A stretch of 64,000 nucleotides of DNA from JALOOX01 sp964557955 (GTDB taxonomy: Bacteria; Desulfobacterota; Syntrophobacteria; Syntrophobacterales; Syntrophobacteraceae), in the NCBI GenBank assembly GCA_964557955.1, contig CAZLCS010000017.1, positions 1 through 64,000 on the forward strand, read 5' to 3'. The notes beneath the pieces are model-generated. The model did no database searches and was not told the DNA's origin. It worked only from the letters and a program-made list of their open reading frames with translations. The position numbers and the translations under genes are program-made. Within the stretch, counting starts at the first letter, position 1, and each line of letters opens with the position of its first letter. Below, piece by piece: positions 34,448 to 43,718 of the stretch.

Positions 34448-35671
34448 ATGAATACCCCGGGGATGCCGCTGCAAAGCACTCTGCGACGAGTCGCGGCAAG
34501 CTGTGCGCTGTTGGGATTGGCAGGGATCTTCCTCATCAGCTCCTTCGTCTCGTTGGGGCCCGACCGGAACGAAACTGGATATCACCAGGCCGATTTCTCG
34601 GCCCTCGACCACCCGGAGGCATGGCTACAAGAGGGGAATCGGAAGTACTATGTGGATCTCAGTGCCGATGCTGCGTCCAGGCTTTATCGAAAAGCAATCC
34701 TCGCCAATCCTTTGCTGATCCGGGCCTGGCTTGCTCTGGCTGAATCCGAGATGGTCGCCGGGCGCGAAAAGGAGGGGCGGCAAGTCCTCGATACCCTCTC
34801 TCCCTTCCTGGACCGCGTGAGCACGTGGAAGTGGCAGGAGCTTCTCCTGGCCTATGAAATTCGCGATGAAGCCTATTTCAAACGCTGCTTCAATTTCGTT
34901 CTTCACCGGCTGCCCCATCGTGTCCACGAGGCCTGCTATTTGGCCGGTAATCTGTGGAATGGGTGGGAAGGTACGCTGGCCCATGTTTCGGCGGAGAACC
35001 GCGAGGTCTTCCTGAAGGAGCTCATCAGGGCCAAAGAGGTCGAGGCGGCTTTGAGCCTGTGGCCTGAGCTGGTGGCTCAACCTGGAGGACCTTCTCAGGA
35101 TCTGCAGCTCCGCTTTGGTGAATTCCTGCTGAGTCAGAAGAGGCTGAGGGAAGCGAAAGACGTGTGGAAGGGATATCTGGGTGGGAAGGAATGCGGGATT
35201 CACGACGGGGGGTTTGAAGAACAGCCGCTTGGTCAGGCATTTGGATGGAGGGTTATGCGCCAAAACGACGTCGCGGTGGAGCGTTCCCTGGAGGCGCCCC
35301 ACGAGGGTAGTTACTCCATGCACCTGCGTTTCAACGGAGCCAGGAACGTATCGTTCAATAGCGTTTACCAGATCATTCCCGTGGAGGCGGGGAGGGGCTA
35401 CAATCTGAGTTTTGCGCGGAGGAGCCGGAACCTCACGACCGACCAGGGTGTTGCTGTCGAGGTCAGCGGCTACGGCTGCAAAGGTTTGAATCAGCGCTCG
35501 GCTCCGGTGCTCGGCACCTCTCCGTGGAGGAAGGAGGAATTGCTGTTTTCCACTCCGGCGGGCTGTGACGCTGCCGTGATTCGCATCACCAGGAAGGAAA
35601 GCCTGAAGCTCGATAGCAAGATATCGGGCGACTACTGGCTTGACAGCGTATCGCTCGAGCCGGTCCAATGA
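34448..35671 (+). CDS. Membrane-anchored TPR protein with jelly-roll domain
   Basis: A 407-residue protein coupled to the kinase gene (six bases after its stop). It has an N-terminal membrane anchor (CALLGLAGIFLISSFVSLG), a helical part with TPR-like repeats (residues 60-200), and a C-terminal beta-rich part from about 240. In that part HDGGFEEQPLGQAFGWRV and GSYSMHLRFNGARNVSF resemble carbohydrate-binding jelly-roll domains. Such proteins accompany polysaccharide export systems, possibly binding the glycan in the periplasm. The exact function is unknown. An overlapping TTG 34439 start is possible. Confidence 0.7.
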   Translation: MNTPGMPLQSTLRRVAASCALLGLAGIFLISSFVSLGPDRNETGYHQADFSALDHPEAWLQEGNRKYYVDLSADAASRLYRKAILANPLLIRAWLALAESEMVAGREKEGRQVLDTLSPFLDRVSTWKWQELLLAYEIRDEAYFKRCFNFVLHRLPHRVHEACYLAGNLWNGWEGTLAHVSAENREVFLKELIRAKEVEAALSLWPELVAQPGGPSQDLQLRFGEFLLSQKRLREAKDVWKGYLGGKECGIHDGGFEEQPLGQAFGWRVMRQNDVAVERSLEAPHEGSYSMHLRFNGARNVSFNSVYQIIPVEAGRGYNLSFARRSRNLTTDQGVAVEVSGYGCKGLNQRSAPVLGTSPWRKEELLFSTPAGCDAAVIRITRKESLKLDSKISGDYWLDSVSLEPVQ

Positions 35672-35928
35672 TGCCGGTCAGCCAGGCCGGCTCCCATAGT
35701 CATCGTACGTCATCCCCGCATCCTTCAGGCGCGGCTCCAGGTATCTGAACACGTCTGGATTCCCGCCAGGTGCATGCGGGAATGACGAACAAGGTGGGCA
35801 CGCAATGGTGTGGAGGTACTCAGAGCCGTAGAAGTCTCCATCTCGTCCCTCTCCGCGTCTCAACGTGAGGATGAACGTATCCGTTCTCATGTCGTCCGAT
35901 AGTCCAAGCACACCCCCCAGTCGCACTT
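35672..35928. other. Convergent intergenic region with repeat remnant
   Basis: Bases 35755-35820 hold TGGATTCCCGCC, GCGGGAATGACGA and GTGTGGAGGTACT. These resemble the arms and right end of the 150-bp dispersed element, so this is probably a degenerate copy. No gene is supported. Confidence 0.4.
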
Positions 35929-36738
35929 TCAGCTGCAAGACCCACCAAAAAAGGAGGAAAGCCTTCCGAGAAACGACCGGCCATGGGTGCGCCCACGAAA
36001 CGGGAGGGGGCGGCAGGTGGAGACCGGCTTCCCTTCGAGGACAAGACGCGGAATAGACTGGATCATCTCCAACGCCAGCGACTCGCCGAGAATTGCCCGA
36101 GCCTCCATAAAGGCCGGAGACAGTCGCGGGGTTCGAGCGAGGGGGCTGTGGGAGTCTGTTGCCAGAATGTGCACCAGGCGATGCTCGATGAGATCCGCGG
36201 AAAACCTCCGTACCCTGCTTCCGAACCGGCCCACCAGGCTGGCGGCCGTGATCTGCGTCAAGACACCCGATTCCACCCAGTGATAGAGAGGGTTGGGGTT
36301 GTGCAGGAGCATCGGATGCCTTTCGGGATGGGCGAGGATGGGGGTGATGCCGCGTGATTGCAGGTCCCAGAAAGTGTTTTCCAGGTGGGGCGGCAGGATC
36401 TCCGGCGGAAGCTCGATGAGCGCATAACGGCCCGTGTCGTTCAGGGTCAGGATTTCACCCGATTCGATGCGCTCTCCGAGGTCCAAATCCAACCTGAGCT
36501 CCGAGCCGGGATAGACCTCCAGGGGGATCCCGGCCTCGGCCAGCTTCGTCCTGAACTGCTCAACCGAGGCGATGATCGGAGCGCGCCGGTTTTCGAAGAA
36601 GCCGGAAATGCAGTGCGGCGTGCAGACCATGGCCCTGATGCCGTCCTGTGCGGCCATCCTGGCCATCTCGAGCGCTTGATCCCAGTCCGGGGCCCCGTCG
36701 TCCATGCCGGGCAAGATGTGGCTGTGAAGATCGATCAT
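35929..36738 (-). CDS. CpsB/YwqE-type PHP-domain tyrosine phosphatase
   Basis: A 269-residue metal-dependent phosphatase of the PHP family that removes phosphate from BY-kinases. It shows the N-terminal metal-binding IDLHSHILPGMDDG, CTPHCISGFF near residue 40, PGSELRLDLDL, and ILAHPERHPML near 140, with a final DSHSPL. ATG 36738 overlaps the stop of the O-antigen ligase gene (ATGA), so the two are coupled. It likely antagonises the kinase encoded at 32070. Confidence 0.85.
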   Translation of the reverse strand: MIDLHSHILPGMDDGAPDWDQALEMARMAAQDGIRAMVCTPHCISGFFENRRAPIIASVEQFRTKLAEAGIPLEVYPGSELRLDLDLGERIESGEILTLNDTGRYALIELPPEILPPHLENTFWDLQSRGITPILAHPERHPMLLHNPNPLYHWVESGVLTQITAASLVGRFGSRVRRFSADLIEHRLVHILATDSHSPLARTPRLSPAFMEARAILGESLALEMIQSIPRLVLEGKPVSTCRPLPFRGRTHGRSFLGRLSSFFGGSCS

Positions 36739-38264
36739 TCCTGAGGTTCTCCATGGGGATTTGAATGGCGGCGGGCTGGATCGGACATGGCGGGCGCCGC
36801 CGGGCTCAGCCTGATGCGCATGAGAACGAGCAGCATGACGAAGACAATCTGGTTTGCGGGAATCTGCCCTCCGAATTCCACCCACTCGTGACAGAGGAAG
36901 GCGGCGGCCCCGGAAAGGGCGCCGATGCGCATGAGGCGCCTTCCCCGGTAGAGGGTATCCACCGGCTGGAGCTTTCCGATTGGAACATCCAGGTGGTTGA
37001 CCCTCAGAGCGGACCGCCACCAGGCGGCCCACGTCGCTGCAATGAGCGCCCCGGCAGCGGGCAGGCCCAGCTCCGCTGCCCATTCCAGGTAGTCGCAGTG
37101 CGCGTGAACGATATCGAGAGTGTCGGGGAGGTGGGACTGGTAGACCATGATGGTCCTGCTGAAGGCCCCAAGACCTGCACCCGTCCAGAGATGATCCTGG
37201 ATCATTTGCCAGGTATCCTGCCAGATTTTGAAGCGCCCCGGCGCCGCCGCTTCGAGTGCATTGAAGCGTTCGATGATCTCCTCGAACCCGATGGCGCTTC
37301 CGTACACCAGCATGACCAGCCAGCAGCCGATCACGAAAGGCAGCATCCGCTTCCGCTCCCCACCACCAAGGATGACGAACACGCTCAGGGCCACGAGCGA
37401 GCTCAGGATGCCGGCCCGGGACCGGGAGAAGAATAGTGCGAGCAATACCAGGCCGGTCACGAGGGAGAGAAAGATTTGCTTCTGCCGGGCGGCCGAGTCG
37501 AGGGAAGGCGTGTGGGCCGCTTCCCGTCCCCTCCATGGCGATTCGTCGTGCAGGACAAGAAGGCGCGCCAACAGCAGCGGCCAGAGCATTCCCAGGAACG
37601 CCGCGAAGTGGTTCCGGTTGACAAAGGTGCCGGACCCGCTGCCGCTCTCTGACTGCTGGCCGAAGACTCCCAGGGATGGAATGAGCGCCTGCAGGATTCC
37701 GTAGGCGGCCTCCAGGCCCGCAACGGCGAAGAGCAGCGTGAAAAGCCACCGGGGATCCTTTTCTTGAGCCAGGGCCGTGTGAAGCATCCAGGCGTAGAGC
37801 GCGAGAAAGATCCATCGGGCGGTGAACAAGAACGTTACCAGGGGCTCGTAGCTGATGGTGGAAAAGTGGACGGATACCCCGAGAGCCGTGCTCGCCCGCT
37901 CGATCCAGAGCGCCCGTTCGGGGCTCACGATGCTCAGCCACGAGATCGGGACGGGGAGGATCTGCAGGAGGGGGTAGAGGAGGACGGGCGCGAGGAGAAG
38001 CCACGATTTTGACACTCTGATGGTGGCTGCGGAATGCGCGGGGATCAGCCACAGCCACAGCGCCATTCCCACCGTGAAAATCCCTGCCACGCCACTCCAG
38101 ACCCAGGGGCGAACTCCACCCAGCAGGAGGGGAAGGACCACCAGGGGAAGCCCGATCAAACATCGCCGCAACCCATCCGCCAGGCGGGCCCTGTCCCACG
38201 GCTGCCTCTTTGATTGAGCCTCTGCCCTCGATACATGCCCTCGCGGCACCGACAACACCGACAT
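36735..38264 (-). CDS. O-antigen ligase/polymerase family membrane protein
   Basis: A 509-residue protein with ten or more membrane segments and the Wzy_C/O-antigen ligase core. GTFVNRNHFAAFLGMLWPLL lies near residue 210, FFSRSRAGILSSLVALSVF near 285, and the periplasmic loop WTGAGLGAFSRTIMVYQSHL near 375 carries the conserved HAHCDYLEWAAELGLPA. It would polymerise or ligate repeat units in the periplasm. A second polymerase candidate is at 48352, so roles may be divided. Confidence 0.85.
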   Translation of the reverse strand: MSVLSVPRGHVSRAEAQSKRQPWDRARLADGLRRCLIGLPLVVLPLLLGGVRPWVWSGVAGIFTVGMALWLWLIPAHSAATIRVSKSWLLLAPVLLYPLLQILPVPISWLSIVSPERALWIERASTALGVSVHFSTISYEPLVTFLFTARWIFLALYAWMLHTALAQEKDPRWLFTLLFAVAGLEAAYGILQALIPSLGVFGQQSESGSGSGTFVNRNHFAAFLGMLWPLLLARLLVLHDESPWRGREAAHTPSLDSAARQKQIFLSLVTGLVLLALFFSRSRAGILSSLVALSVFVILGGGERKRMLPFVIGCWLVMLVYGSAIGFEEIIERFNALEAAAPGRFKIWQDTWQMIQDHLWTGAGLGAFSRTIMVYQSHLPDTLDIVHAHCDYLEWAAELGLPAAGALIAATWAAWWRSALRVNHLDVPIGKLQPVDTLYRGRRLMRIGALSGAAAFLCHEWVEFGGQIPANQIVFVMLLVLMRIRLSPAAPAMSDPARRHSNPHGEPQE

Positions 38265-38806
38265 GAAAACGGATTCTCCTTCAGATTGCAGCAGGCATCG
38301 GATTCACTTCTTGTCCGCAGGCCCCGCTTGGGATGCCCACAAATGCTCCCGCCCGAATTGAAATCGACACATCCATTCAAGACTCATGCCGCCCACATCC
38401 ACACCCTTGGGCGGCATGACGCTGCTGAAACTGCGATTCCCACCATTCGCTCTTGCCCGAAAAGAAAAGCCACCCACGGAGGCCGCAAGTGGCTATCGCA
38501 TCTTCATTGATCTTTCGGCAACCGGCGATACCCGGGCCGAATGCTCGGATCATGAAGCTATTTTCGGTGTCACTCTCTCCCAATCTTTCTATAAACTTCG
38601 ACTCCCTTGGCCAAGTCATTCTCCGCCATCTGGTTTCCGGATGGCAGGCACATTCCTCGCGGAAACAGGACCTCGCTGACTTGTCGAGGATGTTTCCCGA
38701 GAAGAATTCCCGCAGATCCTCCTGCACGCAGGCTACAATATTGACTTATCCGAGTTGAAGCAATTCAGAGAACAAACCTGGCGGCACGTAGAACAGGAAT
38801 CCGAAA
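38265..38806. other. Intergenic stretch with nuclease-gene remnant and hairpin
   Basis: Minus-strand bases 38670-38730 encode VQEDLREFFSGNIL, matching the Rpn/YhgA nuclease family seen more fully at 39923-40574. A hairpin AGCCACCC.../GTGGCT lies at 38467-38494. The rest holds no supported gene. Confidence 0.4.
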
Positions 38807-39277
38807 ATGGATAGCTTTGTGACCGACACTCAGGCCCCGGTGAAGTTCATGATGGGCAAGAAGGTCATCCACGAAAAAGCCCACCAGGCCTTTCTGACTG
38901 CTGACAAGGGTGAAGCCGACACATTTCCCTGCCATGTCTTGATGGAAATGCTTTATTTATTCGAGAAGCACCGCATTCCTGTCGGTTTGCTGCGAACGGA
39001 CGATCTCCTGAAAAGCCAAAACTACCAGTTTGAACCCCTGAGCCTGGAGATTCTGAAAACCGCCTCAGAATTCGACGACATCCCCGAGCTGCATGATCGA
39101 CTCATTGCCGCGACGGCCTGTTACCTTGATGTGCCGCTGATTACCAACGGTCCGATTATCCGGAGTTCCCGGTTTGTCACAACAGTGCATCTAATCTGGA
39201 TGACGGGTCAAGACGTCGCCAGGAGTGATTTATGGAAAATGTCATCCCTAGATCGAAACTCAAGTCGAGCATCCTAG
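38807..39277 (+). CDS. PIN-domain toxin-like protein, possibly inactive
   Basis: A 156-residue VapC-like ribonuclease fold. Acidic residues are recognisable at VTDTQAP (residue 7), LMEMLYLFEKH (about 47) and LHDRLIAATACYLD (about 105). The last position, normally TNDP, reads TNGP, so a fourth acidic residue is lost. The C-terminus runs past the usual FVTTVW-type end, overlapping the next gene by 46 bases, which suggests a local frameshift. No antitoxin precedes it. Probably a decaying toxin. Confidence 0.55.
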   Translation: MDSFVTDTQAPVKFMMGKKVIHEKAHQAFLTADKGEADTFPCHVLMEMLYLFEKHRIPVGLLRTDDLLKSQNYQFEPLSLEILKTASEFDDIPELHDRLIAATACYLDVPLITNGPIIRSSRFVTTVHLIWMTGQDVARSDLWKMSSLDRNSSRAS

Positions 39278-39465
39278 AGTTGGTGAACCAGGTACAGAAA
39301 ACGGGCAAAGAAATTGTCATCACCGACCACGGCAAACCAGTTGTCAAGATCATCCCATGTCCGAAGGACCCTTTGGAGGCAGTGAATCATTTGCGCGGCT
39401 CCGTTCGGAAGTATGAAGACCCAACGGAGCCGGTGGGGGTGGAAGACTGGGAGGTGCTTGGTTGA
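39232..39465 (+). CDS. Phd/YefM-family antitoxin
   Basis: A 77-residue antitoxin. IPRSKLKSSILELVNQVQKTGKEIVITDHGKPVVKIIP (in two parts) is the characteristic Phd DNA-binding fold. The C-terminus (RKYEDPTEPVGVEDWEVLG) would bind the toxin. The adjacent toxin frame starts on its stop codon (TTGA). It represses its own operon in related systems. Confidence 0.8.
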   Translation: MENVIPRSKLKSSILELVNQVQKTGKEIVITDHGKPVVKIIPCPKDPLEAVNHLRGSVRKYEDPTEPVGVEDWEVLG

Positions 39466-39856
39466 TTGTCTTGGACACGCACGCGTGGGTCTGGTGGATA
39501 AGCGATCCGCATCTCCTGTCGGAGTCTGCTCTGAGAACGATTGATAAGGCAGCCGGGGAAGGATGCGTTTTCATTTCGTCGATCAGCGCATGGGAAGTGG
39601 CACTCCTGGCTGTTAAAGGGAGGCTGCAGTTGTCCATGGACGTTGAAAAATGGATTTCGGAGTGCGAAGCACTGCCCTTCCGACCTATGTCCCAGTTGAC
39701 AACAGGATTGCGGTAAAAAGCGCGCGTCTCCCCGAACCGATCCATAATGATCCAGCGGACCGCATCATCATAGCCACCGCCCTCACCGTAGGAGCTGCTC
39801 TGGTAACCAAAGCCGAAAGGATTTTGAGGTATCCTCACGTGAACACCTGCTGGTGA
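39462..39856 (+). pseudogene. VapC-type PIN toxin with frameshift
   Basis: The toxin partner of the Phd antitoxin, starting at TTG 39462. The N-terminal part (LDTHAWVWWISDP, SSISAWEVALLAVKGRL) is intact, but the frame ends at 39716. The rest, PVDNRIAVKSARLPEP and DPADRIIIATALTVGAALVT, continues in another frame to 39856. One base change near 39685 explains it. The toxin is therefore probably inactive, or the break is a sequencing error. Confidence 0.7.
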
Positions 39857-39922
39857 GGATTAGATGTCTTGGAAATGCTCTATTTTTTCCTGGGCCTTCG
39901 GGGGAGGAATCCTGCTCAGAGC

Positions 39923-40574
39923 CTACGAAGTAGACCAGGAGCCGAACACCGTCCTGCGGATTTCAGCCACGGCCCTTGAAGGCGTCGGACTCGCGCTATG
40001 ATGCCTCTCCGCGACCTGCCCAGTGACCACTTCTTCCAGCTCGGAGAGTCGCTTTGAGACTTTGATTGCCTCCATGATTGCCTCAAGGCGATCCGGGTCC
40101 CGGACCCTTCGGATGGTGGGCACCAGCTTCATGCCTCGTGCTCCGAACTTCACAGACAGCGCCGGCTCGATTCCTTCCAGCAGGCCTTGATGGATTCCCT
40201 GCTGGATGCCTTCAATGTATTGCATCCCGGTTTCCTTCTCAAGGAGCGCACGCATGAGGGAGAGGATCTCTGGCAGCTTTCCGCCGAAACCGGGCGCAGA
40301 AGCCTATTTCAAGAGCAACATCCCCACGCGGGATAAGACCGCGCCTTTGATCTCCTCGTCGGAGTATCGGGAAAGATCGTGGAGAGTGTATTTCCGAGAG
40401 GTACTCCCGCAGGTCCTCTTGTACGAAGCTGTCCTCGCAGATCTCGAGGCTTGCGAGATCCGGCAGTGCGACAATGTCTTGCGGGAGATATCGGCGAAGG
40501 AAGTCCCCCGCTGTGTCGGTATCGCTCCAGATCTCTTTGGACAGCCTGTCGTGAGGGTAGGAGATCACATCCAT
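39923..40574 (-). pseudogene. Rpn/YhgA-like PD-(D/E)XK nuclease gene, broken
   Basis: The N-terminus (PHDRLSKEIWSDTDTAGDFL, ALPDLASLEICEDSFVQEDL) in one frame matches the recombination-promoting nuclease family. After about 40390 the frame shifts: HDLSRYSDEEIKGAVLSRVGML follows in another frame with an internal stop, then ALLEKETGMQYIEGIQQGIHQ runs to 39923. The conserved nuclease core between these parts is deleted. These proteins promote RecA-independent recombination and are spread horizontally. Confidence 0.65.
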
Positions 40575-40659
40575 CCTTCACCGCCTCGTGAGCCCGTGAG
40601 AGTTGCCGAAGGTCGTTTTCGACTTTCTTATCACCCGCACTGTGGACCATCAATGAACA

Positions 40660-40694
40660 AAAGAAGCCGCTCACGGAACCCGCAAGTGGCTTCT
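40660..40694. terminator. Hairpin AAGAAGCC.../GGCTTCTT
   Basis: An 8-bp stem flanks CGCTCACGGAACCCGCAAGT. Similar hairpins occur at 38467 and 42376, always in this island. It could terminate transcription in either direction. Confidence 0.45.
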
Positions 40695-40828
40695 TGCTTT
40701 GTCCTCGCTCAGGTCCAGGGCAACCAATGGACATCCGGCGTCGTTGCACATGGAATGACGGATTGGTCTAACTGCCGGATGTCTATTTCGTGCCGTGCGC
40801 CTTTTGAAGAACAACTTCTATTTTTGCT

Positions 40829-40903
40829 CGCCACGGAGGTCCAGAGGACACAGAGAAAAGCTCTCAGAGCCAATCTCCGTGGCCTCCGTGTCTCTGTGGT
40901 GAA
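40829..40903. repeat. CACAGAGA/TCTCTGTGG inverted repeat
   Basis: GAGGACACAGAGA on the left is answered by CGTGTCTCTGTGGTG on the right, with CACGGAGG-like segments inside. A related element lies at 42203-42279. Both sit beside a copy of the duplicated aminotransferase gene end. Confidence 0.55.
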
Positions 40904-40937
40904 AACAATTCTCTTCAGGCCTCGGTCTTCTGTTCTT

Positions 40938-41390
40938 CGCCCGGTGAGACTGAGACCGGACAGGCGGCGCCCGTCAGCTACGCGGCTCTTTTGGCTCCTC
41001 GGGTCCTTTTGATGACCTCGACCACCCGCGCCAGGTCCTCCTCGTTCATCTGGGTCCCTGATGGGAGACAGAGGCCCCGTGCGAAAAGATCCTCGCTCAC
41101 GGCACCTCCTTCCGATCTGGCCCGAACCCGCTCTTTCGGAGCGGCAGCAGCGCGAGATGCCGCCGGGCTGGCCGCCTTCGGCCCCCCCTCGTCGGGTGTT
41201 ATCTCAAATACAGGTTGCAGATGCATGGGCTTCCAGACCGGGCGCGACTCGATATTCTCCGCCTCCAGGGCGATACGAACGGCTTCGCGGTCCGCGCCGA
41301 GCTCTTCCGGAGTGGTCAAGATCACCGAAAGCCAGCGGGTACACCGTCCATAGGGAGCCTGCGGCATGAATGCGATCCCCGGCACCTGGG
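40938..41390 (-). pseudogene. Duplicated 3' end of the PglE-like aminotransferase gene
   Basis: This stretch encodes VPGIAFMPQAPYGRCTRWLS through the C-terminus MNEEDLARVVEVIKRTRGAK. By eye it is about 85-90% identical to the end of the gene at 42467-43690, including about 45 bases beyond the stop. It lacks the first two-thirds with the active-site lysine, so it is a fragment left by duplication. The intact toxin-antitoxin pair at 41530-42191 lies between the two copies. Confidence 0.85.
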
Positions 41391-41529
41391 CCACCTCGGT
41401 TTGCCCTGTTCTCGGATTCTGGAGGATCTGTTTCATCGCATCGCATCGCATCGTGTCGTGCATGGTTTGACGATTCGGAGAAAAGATTATACGTTGATCT
41501 GAGATGTTAAACATATTCAGGAGAAGAGT

Positions 41530-41760
41530 ATGGGAACGGTAAGAGTCATCGGCAAAGGTCAAATCGTTATCCCCGCGGCAATGCGGAAAAAGTATAAAAT
41601 TCGCCCGGGAGCGGAGATGCAGATTTTCGAGTACGGCAACCTCATTTACCTGGTACCGCCCTCTGAGGACCCGGTTAAAAGTGCATTGGGCTGTCTTCCC
41701 GGCGAACCTTCCTTGACTGCGGAGCTGATGGAAGAGAGACAGAAAGATTTCAGGCCATGA
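41530..41760 (+). CDS. AbrB/MazE-type antitoxin
   Basis: A 76-residue swapped-hairpin DNA-binding protein: VRVIGKGQIVIPAAMRKKYK and IRPGAEMQIFEYGNLIYLVP are the SpoVT-AbrB fold. The acidic C-terminal tail would bind the toxin. The stop overlaps the toxin start as ATGA. It would repress its own operon. Confidence 0.85.
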   Translation: MGTVRVIGKGQIVIPAAMRKKYKIRPGAEMQIFEYGNLIYLVPPSEDPVKSALGCLPGEPSLTAELMEERQKDFRP

Positions 41761-42191
41761 CGACTCGCTATCTTTTTGACAGCTTTGCCCTGCTTGCGTT
41801 CTTTCAAAAGGCGCAGGGTGCGGAAATGGTTGCCGGGATCTTGAGCAGAGCCCGGGACCAGAATCTGGATCGGCTGATTTGCGTGATAAACGTTGGCGAG
41901 ATTGTCTACCTGACCAGGAGGCGTTTCGGCAATGAGAAGAAGCTTGAAGTACTGGCCCGAATCCATCAACTGGGCCTCAAGATCCTGCCGGTGCCTGATT
42001 CGCTCGTATTTCAAGCTGCGGAGATCAAGGCTGAATACCCGATGTCTTATGCCGACTGCTTTGCTGTGGCCTGTGCCGTCAACGAGTCTGCCGTTGTGGT
42101 AACCGGTGACCCGGAATTCAGGGCCGTCTCTCACCTGGTGCAAATCGAGTGGATGCCCGATGCTGCTCCAACTCATACCGGTTTAGCTTGA
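41757..42191 (+). CDS. VapC-type PIN ribonuclease toxin
   Basis: A 144-residue PIN toxin with all acidic residues present: YLFDSFALLAFF (Asp8), INVGEIVYL (Glu48), MSYADCFAVA (about Asp100) and VVTGDPEFRA (about Asp118). It would cleave RNA, usually tRNA or rRNA loops, when freed from the AbrB-type antitoxin. It is the only clearly intact PIN toxin in the island, coupled to its antitoxin by a 4-base overlap. Confidence 0.85.
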   Translation: MTTRYLFDSFALLAFFQKAQGAEMVAGILSRARDQNLDRLICVINVGEIVYLTRRRFGNEKKLEVLARIHQLGLKILPVPDSLVFQAAEIKAEYPMSYADCFAVACAVNESAVVVTGDPEFRAVSHLVQIEWMPDAAPTHTGLA

Positions 42192-42202
42192 AAAACTTCA
42201 TT

Positions 42203-42279
42203 CTCACCACAGAGATAAAGAGGGAAATGAGAATGAGCCAGTGAGCTTTCCTCCGTGTTCTGCGTGTCTCTGTGGTGAG
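42203..42279. repeat. 13-bp perfect inverted repeat CTCACCACAGAGA
   Basis: CTCACCACAGAGA (42203-42215) and TCTCTGTGGTGAG (42267-42279) are exact inverses 51 bases apart. This is a dispersed intergenic repeat related to that at 40829. Confidence 0.7.
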
Positions 42280-42375
42280 CGAACATAAAAGGCTCGCTGC
42301 TTTCCCTTGCCTCCGCTCCAGTTGATGAGCCGCCTGTCCCCAGCGGCCCGTACCCGGACTGGGCCAAAAGCAAAA

Positions 42376-42405
42376 AAGCCACCCACGGCACCCGCGAGTG
42401 GCTTC
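42376..42405 (-). terminator. Intrinsic terminator of the pgl operon
   Basis: On the minus strand AAGCCACTCGCGGG pairs with CCGTGGGTGGCTT (imperfect) and is followed by TTTTGC. It lies 60 bases past the stop of the aminotransferase gene. Confidence 0.6.
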
Positions 42406-42466
42406 TTGCTTTGCTTGATCTTTTGACGCCCGGTGAGACTGAGACCGGACAGGCGGCGTCCGTCAG

Positions 42467-43690
42467 CTACGCGGCTCTTTTGGCTCCTCGGGTCCTCTTG
42501 ATGACCTCGACCACCCGCGCCAGGTCCTCCTCGTTCATCTGGGTTCCTGATGGGAGACAGAGGCCTCGTGCGAAGAGATCCTCGCTCACGGCCCCTCCCA
42601 CCGCTCTGGCCCGGATCCGCTCCTTCGGAGCGGCAGCTGAGCGGGATGCGGCCGGGCTCACCGCCCGCGGACGGCCCTCGTCGGGCACGACCTCAAAAAC
42701 GGGCTGCAGGTGCATGGGCTTCCAGACCGGGCGGGATTCGATATTCTCCGCCTCCAGCGCGATACGAACGGCTTCGCGGTCCACGCCGAGCTCTTCCGGA
42801 GTGATCAGGATCACGGAAAGCCAACGCGTGCATCGCCCATAGGACGCCTCGGGCATGAATGCGATGCCGGGCACGTCGCCGAGTGCATTTTCATAATACT
42901 CAAAAATTCGGCGCTTCTTTTCGACGCGCTCGTCCAGCACGCGCAGCTGCCCCCGCCCGATGGCCGCGACGATGTTGCTCATGCGATAGTTGTAGCCGAT
43001 CTCCGTGTGCTCGTAGTGCGGGGCAGGATCCCTCGCCTGCTGCGACAGGAACCGGGCCCGCTCGATGAGCGATTCGTCCTCCGAGGCCAGCATGCCCCCA
43101 CCGGAAGTGGTGATGATCTTGTTGCCGTTGAAGGAGTATATGGCGGCGTGCGCCCCTGAGCCTGCGTGCAGGCCCTTGTAGGTGGCTCCAAGCGCCTCCG
43201 CCGAATCGACGATCACCGGGATGGAGTACGGCGCACAGACGTCCAGGATCCGGTCCAGGTCGGCGCATTGACCGTAGAGGTCCGTCGGGACCACCGCCTT
43301 GGGAAGCCGCCCCCGCCTGCTGCACGCTTCCAGTTCCTCTCCCAGCAGGTTCGGGTCCATGTTCCAGGTCGTTCGATCGGAGTCGATGAAAACAGGAACG
43401 CCGCCTTGAAACAGGATCGGGGTCACACTGCCGATAAAGGTCAGAGTTGAGGCAAAGACTTCGTCCCCAGGTCCTACCCCGAGATTTCGAAGCGCCAGGT
43501 GAATGGCCGCCGTTCCGCTCGAGACCGCCACGGCATGCCGTATCCCGACCTTCTCGCAGAACTCCCGTTCGAAGGCATCCACCTGCGGCCCCAGCGGCGC
43601 GATGTAGTTGCTTTCAAACGCCTCCTGGATGAAGCCGGCCTCCTGCCCGCCCATGTGCGGCGGAGAAAGAAAGATCCGTTCACGTTTCAC
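42467..43690 (-). CDS. pglE: DegT/PglE-type sugar aminotransferase
   Basis: A 407-residue PLP-dependent aminotransferase of the DegT family, converting a UDP-4-keto sugar to the 4-amino sugar. Evidence: IFLSPPHMGGQEAGFIQEAF and SNYIAPLGPQVDAFE at the N-terminus, AVSSGTAAIHLAL, and the PLP lysine Lys191 in SFNGNKIITTSGGG. A PglD-type acetyltransferase and PglC-type transferase nearby, plus PglF at 54529, point to a bacillosamine pathway. A low-complexity insert (VSPAASRSAAAPKERIRA) lies before the C-terminus. The start is GTG 43690 with a weak ribosome site. Confidence 0.8.
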   Translation of the reverse strand: MKRERIFLSPPHMGGQEAGFIQEAFESNYIAPLGPQVDAFEREFCEKVGIRHAVAVSSGTAAIHLALRNLGVGPGDEVFASTLTFIGSVTPILFQGGVPVFIDSDRTTWNMDPNLLGEELEACSRRGRLPKAVVPTDLYGQCADLDRILDVCAPYSIPVIVDSAEALGATYKGLHAGSGAHAAIYSFNGNKIITTSGGGMLASEDESLIERARFLSQQARDPAPHYEHTEIGYNYRMSNIVAAIGRGQLRVLDERVEKKRRIFEYYENALGDVPGIAFMPEASYGRCTRWLSVILITPEELGVDREAVRIALEAENIESRPVWKPMHLQPVFEVVPDEGRPRAVSPAASRSAAAPKERIRARAVGGAVSEDLFARGLCLPSGTQMNEEDLARVVEVIKRTRGAKRAA

Positions 43691-43718
43691 TGTGCGAAGT
43701 CCAATCCTGCAGCGGTTT

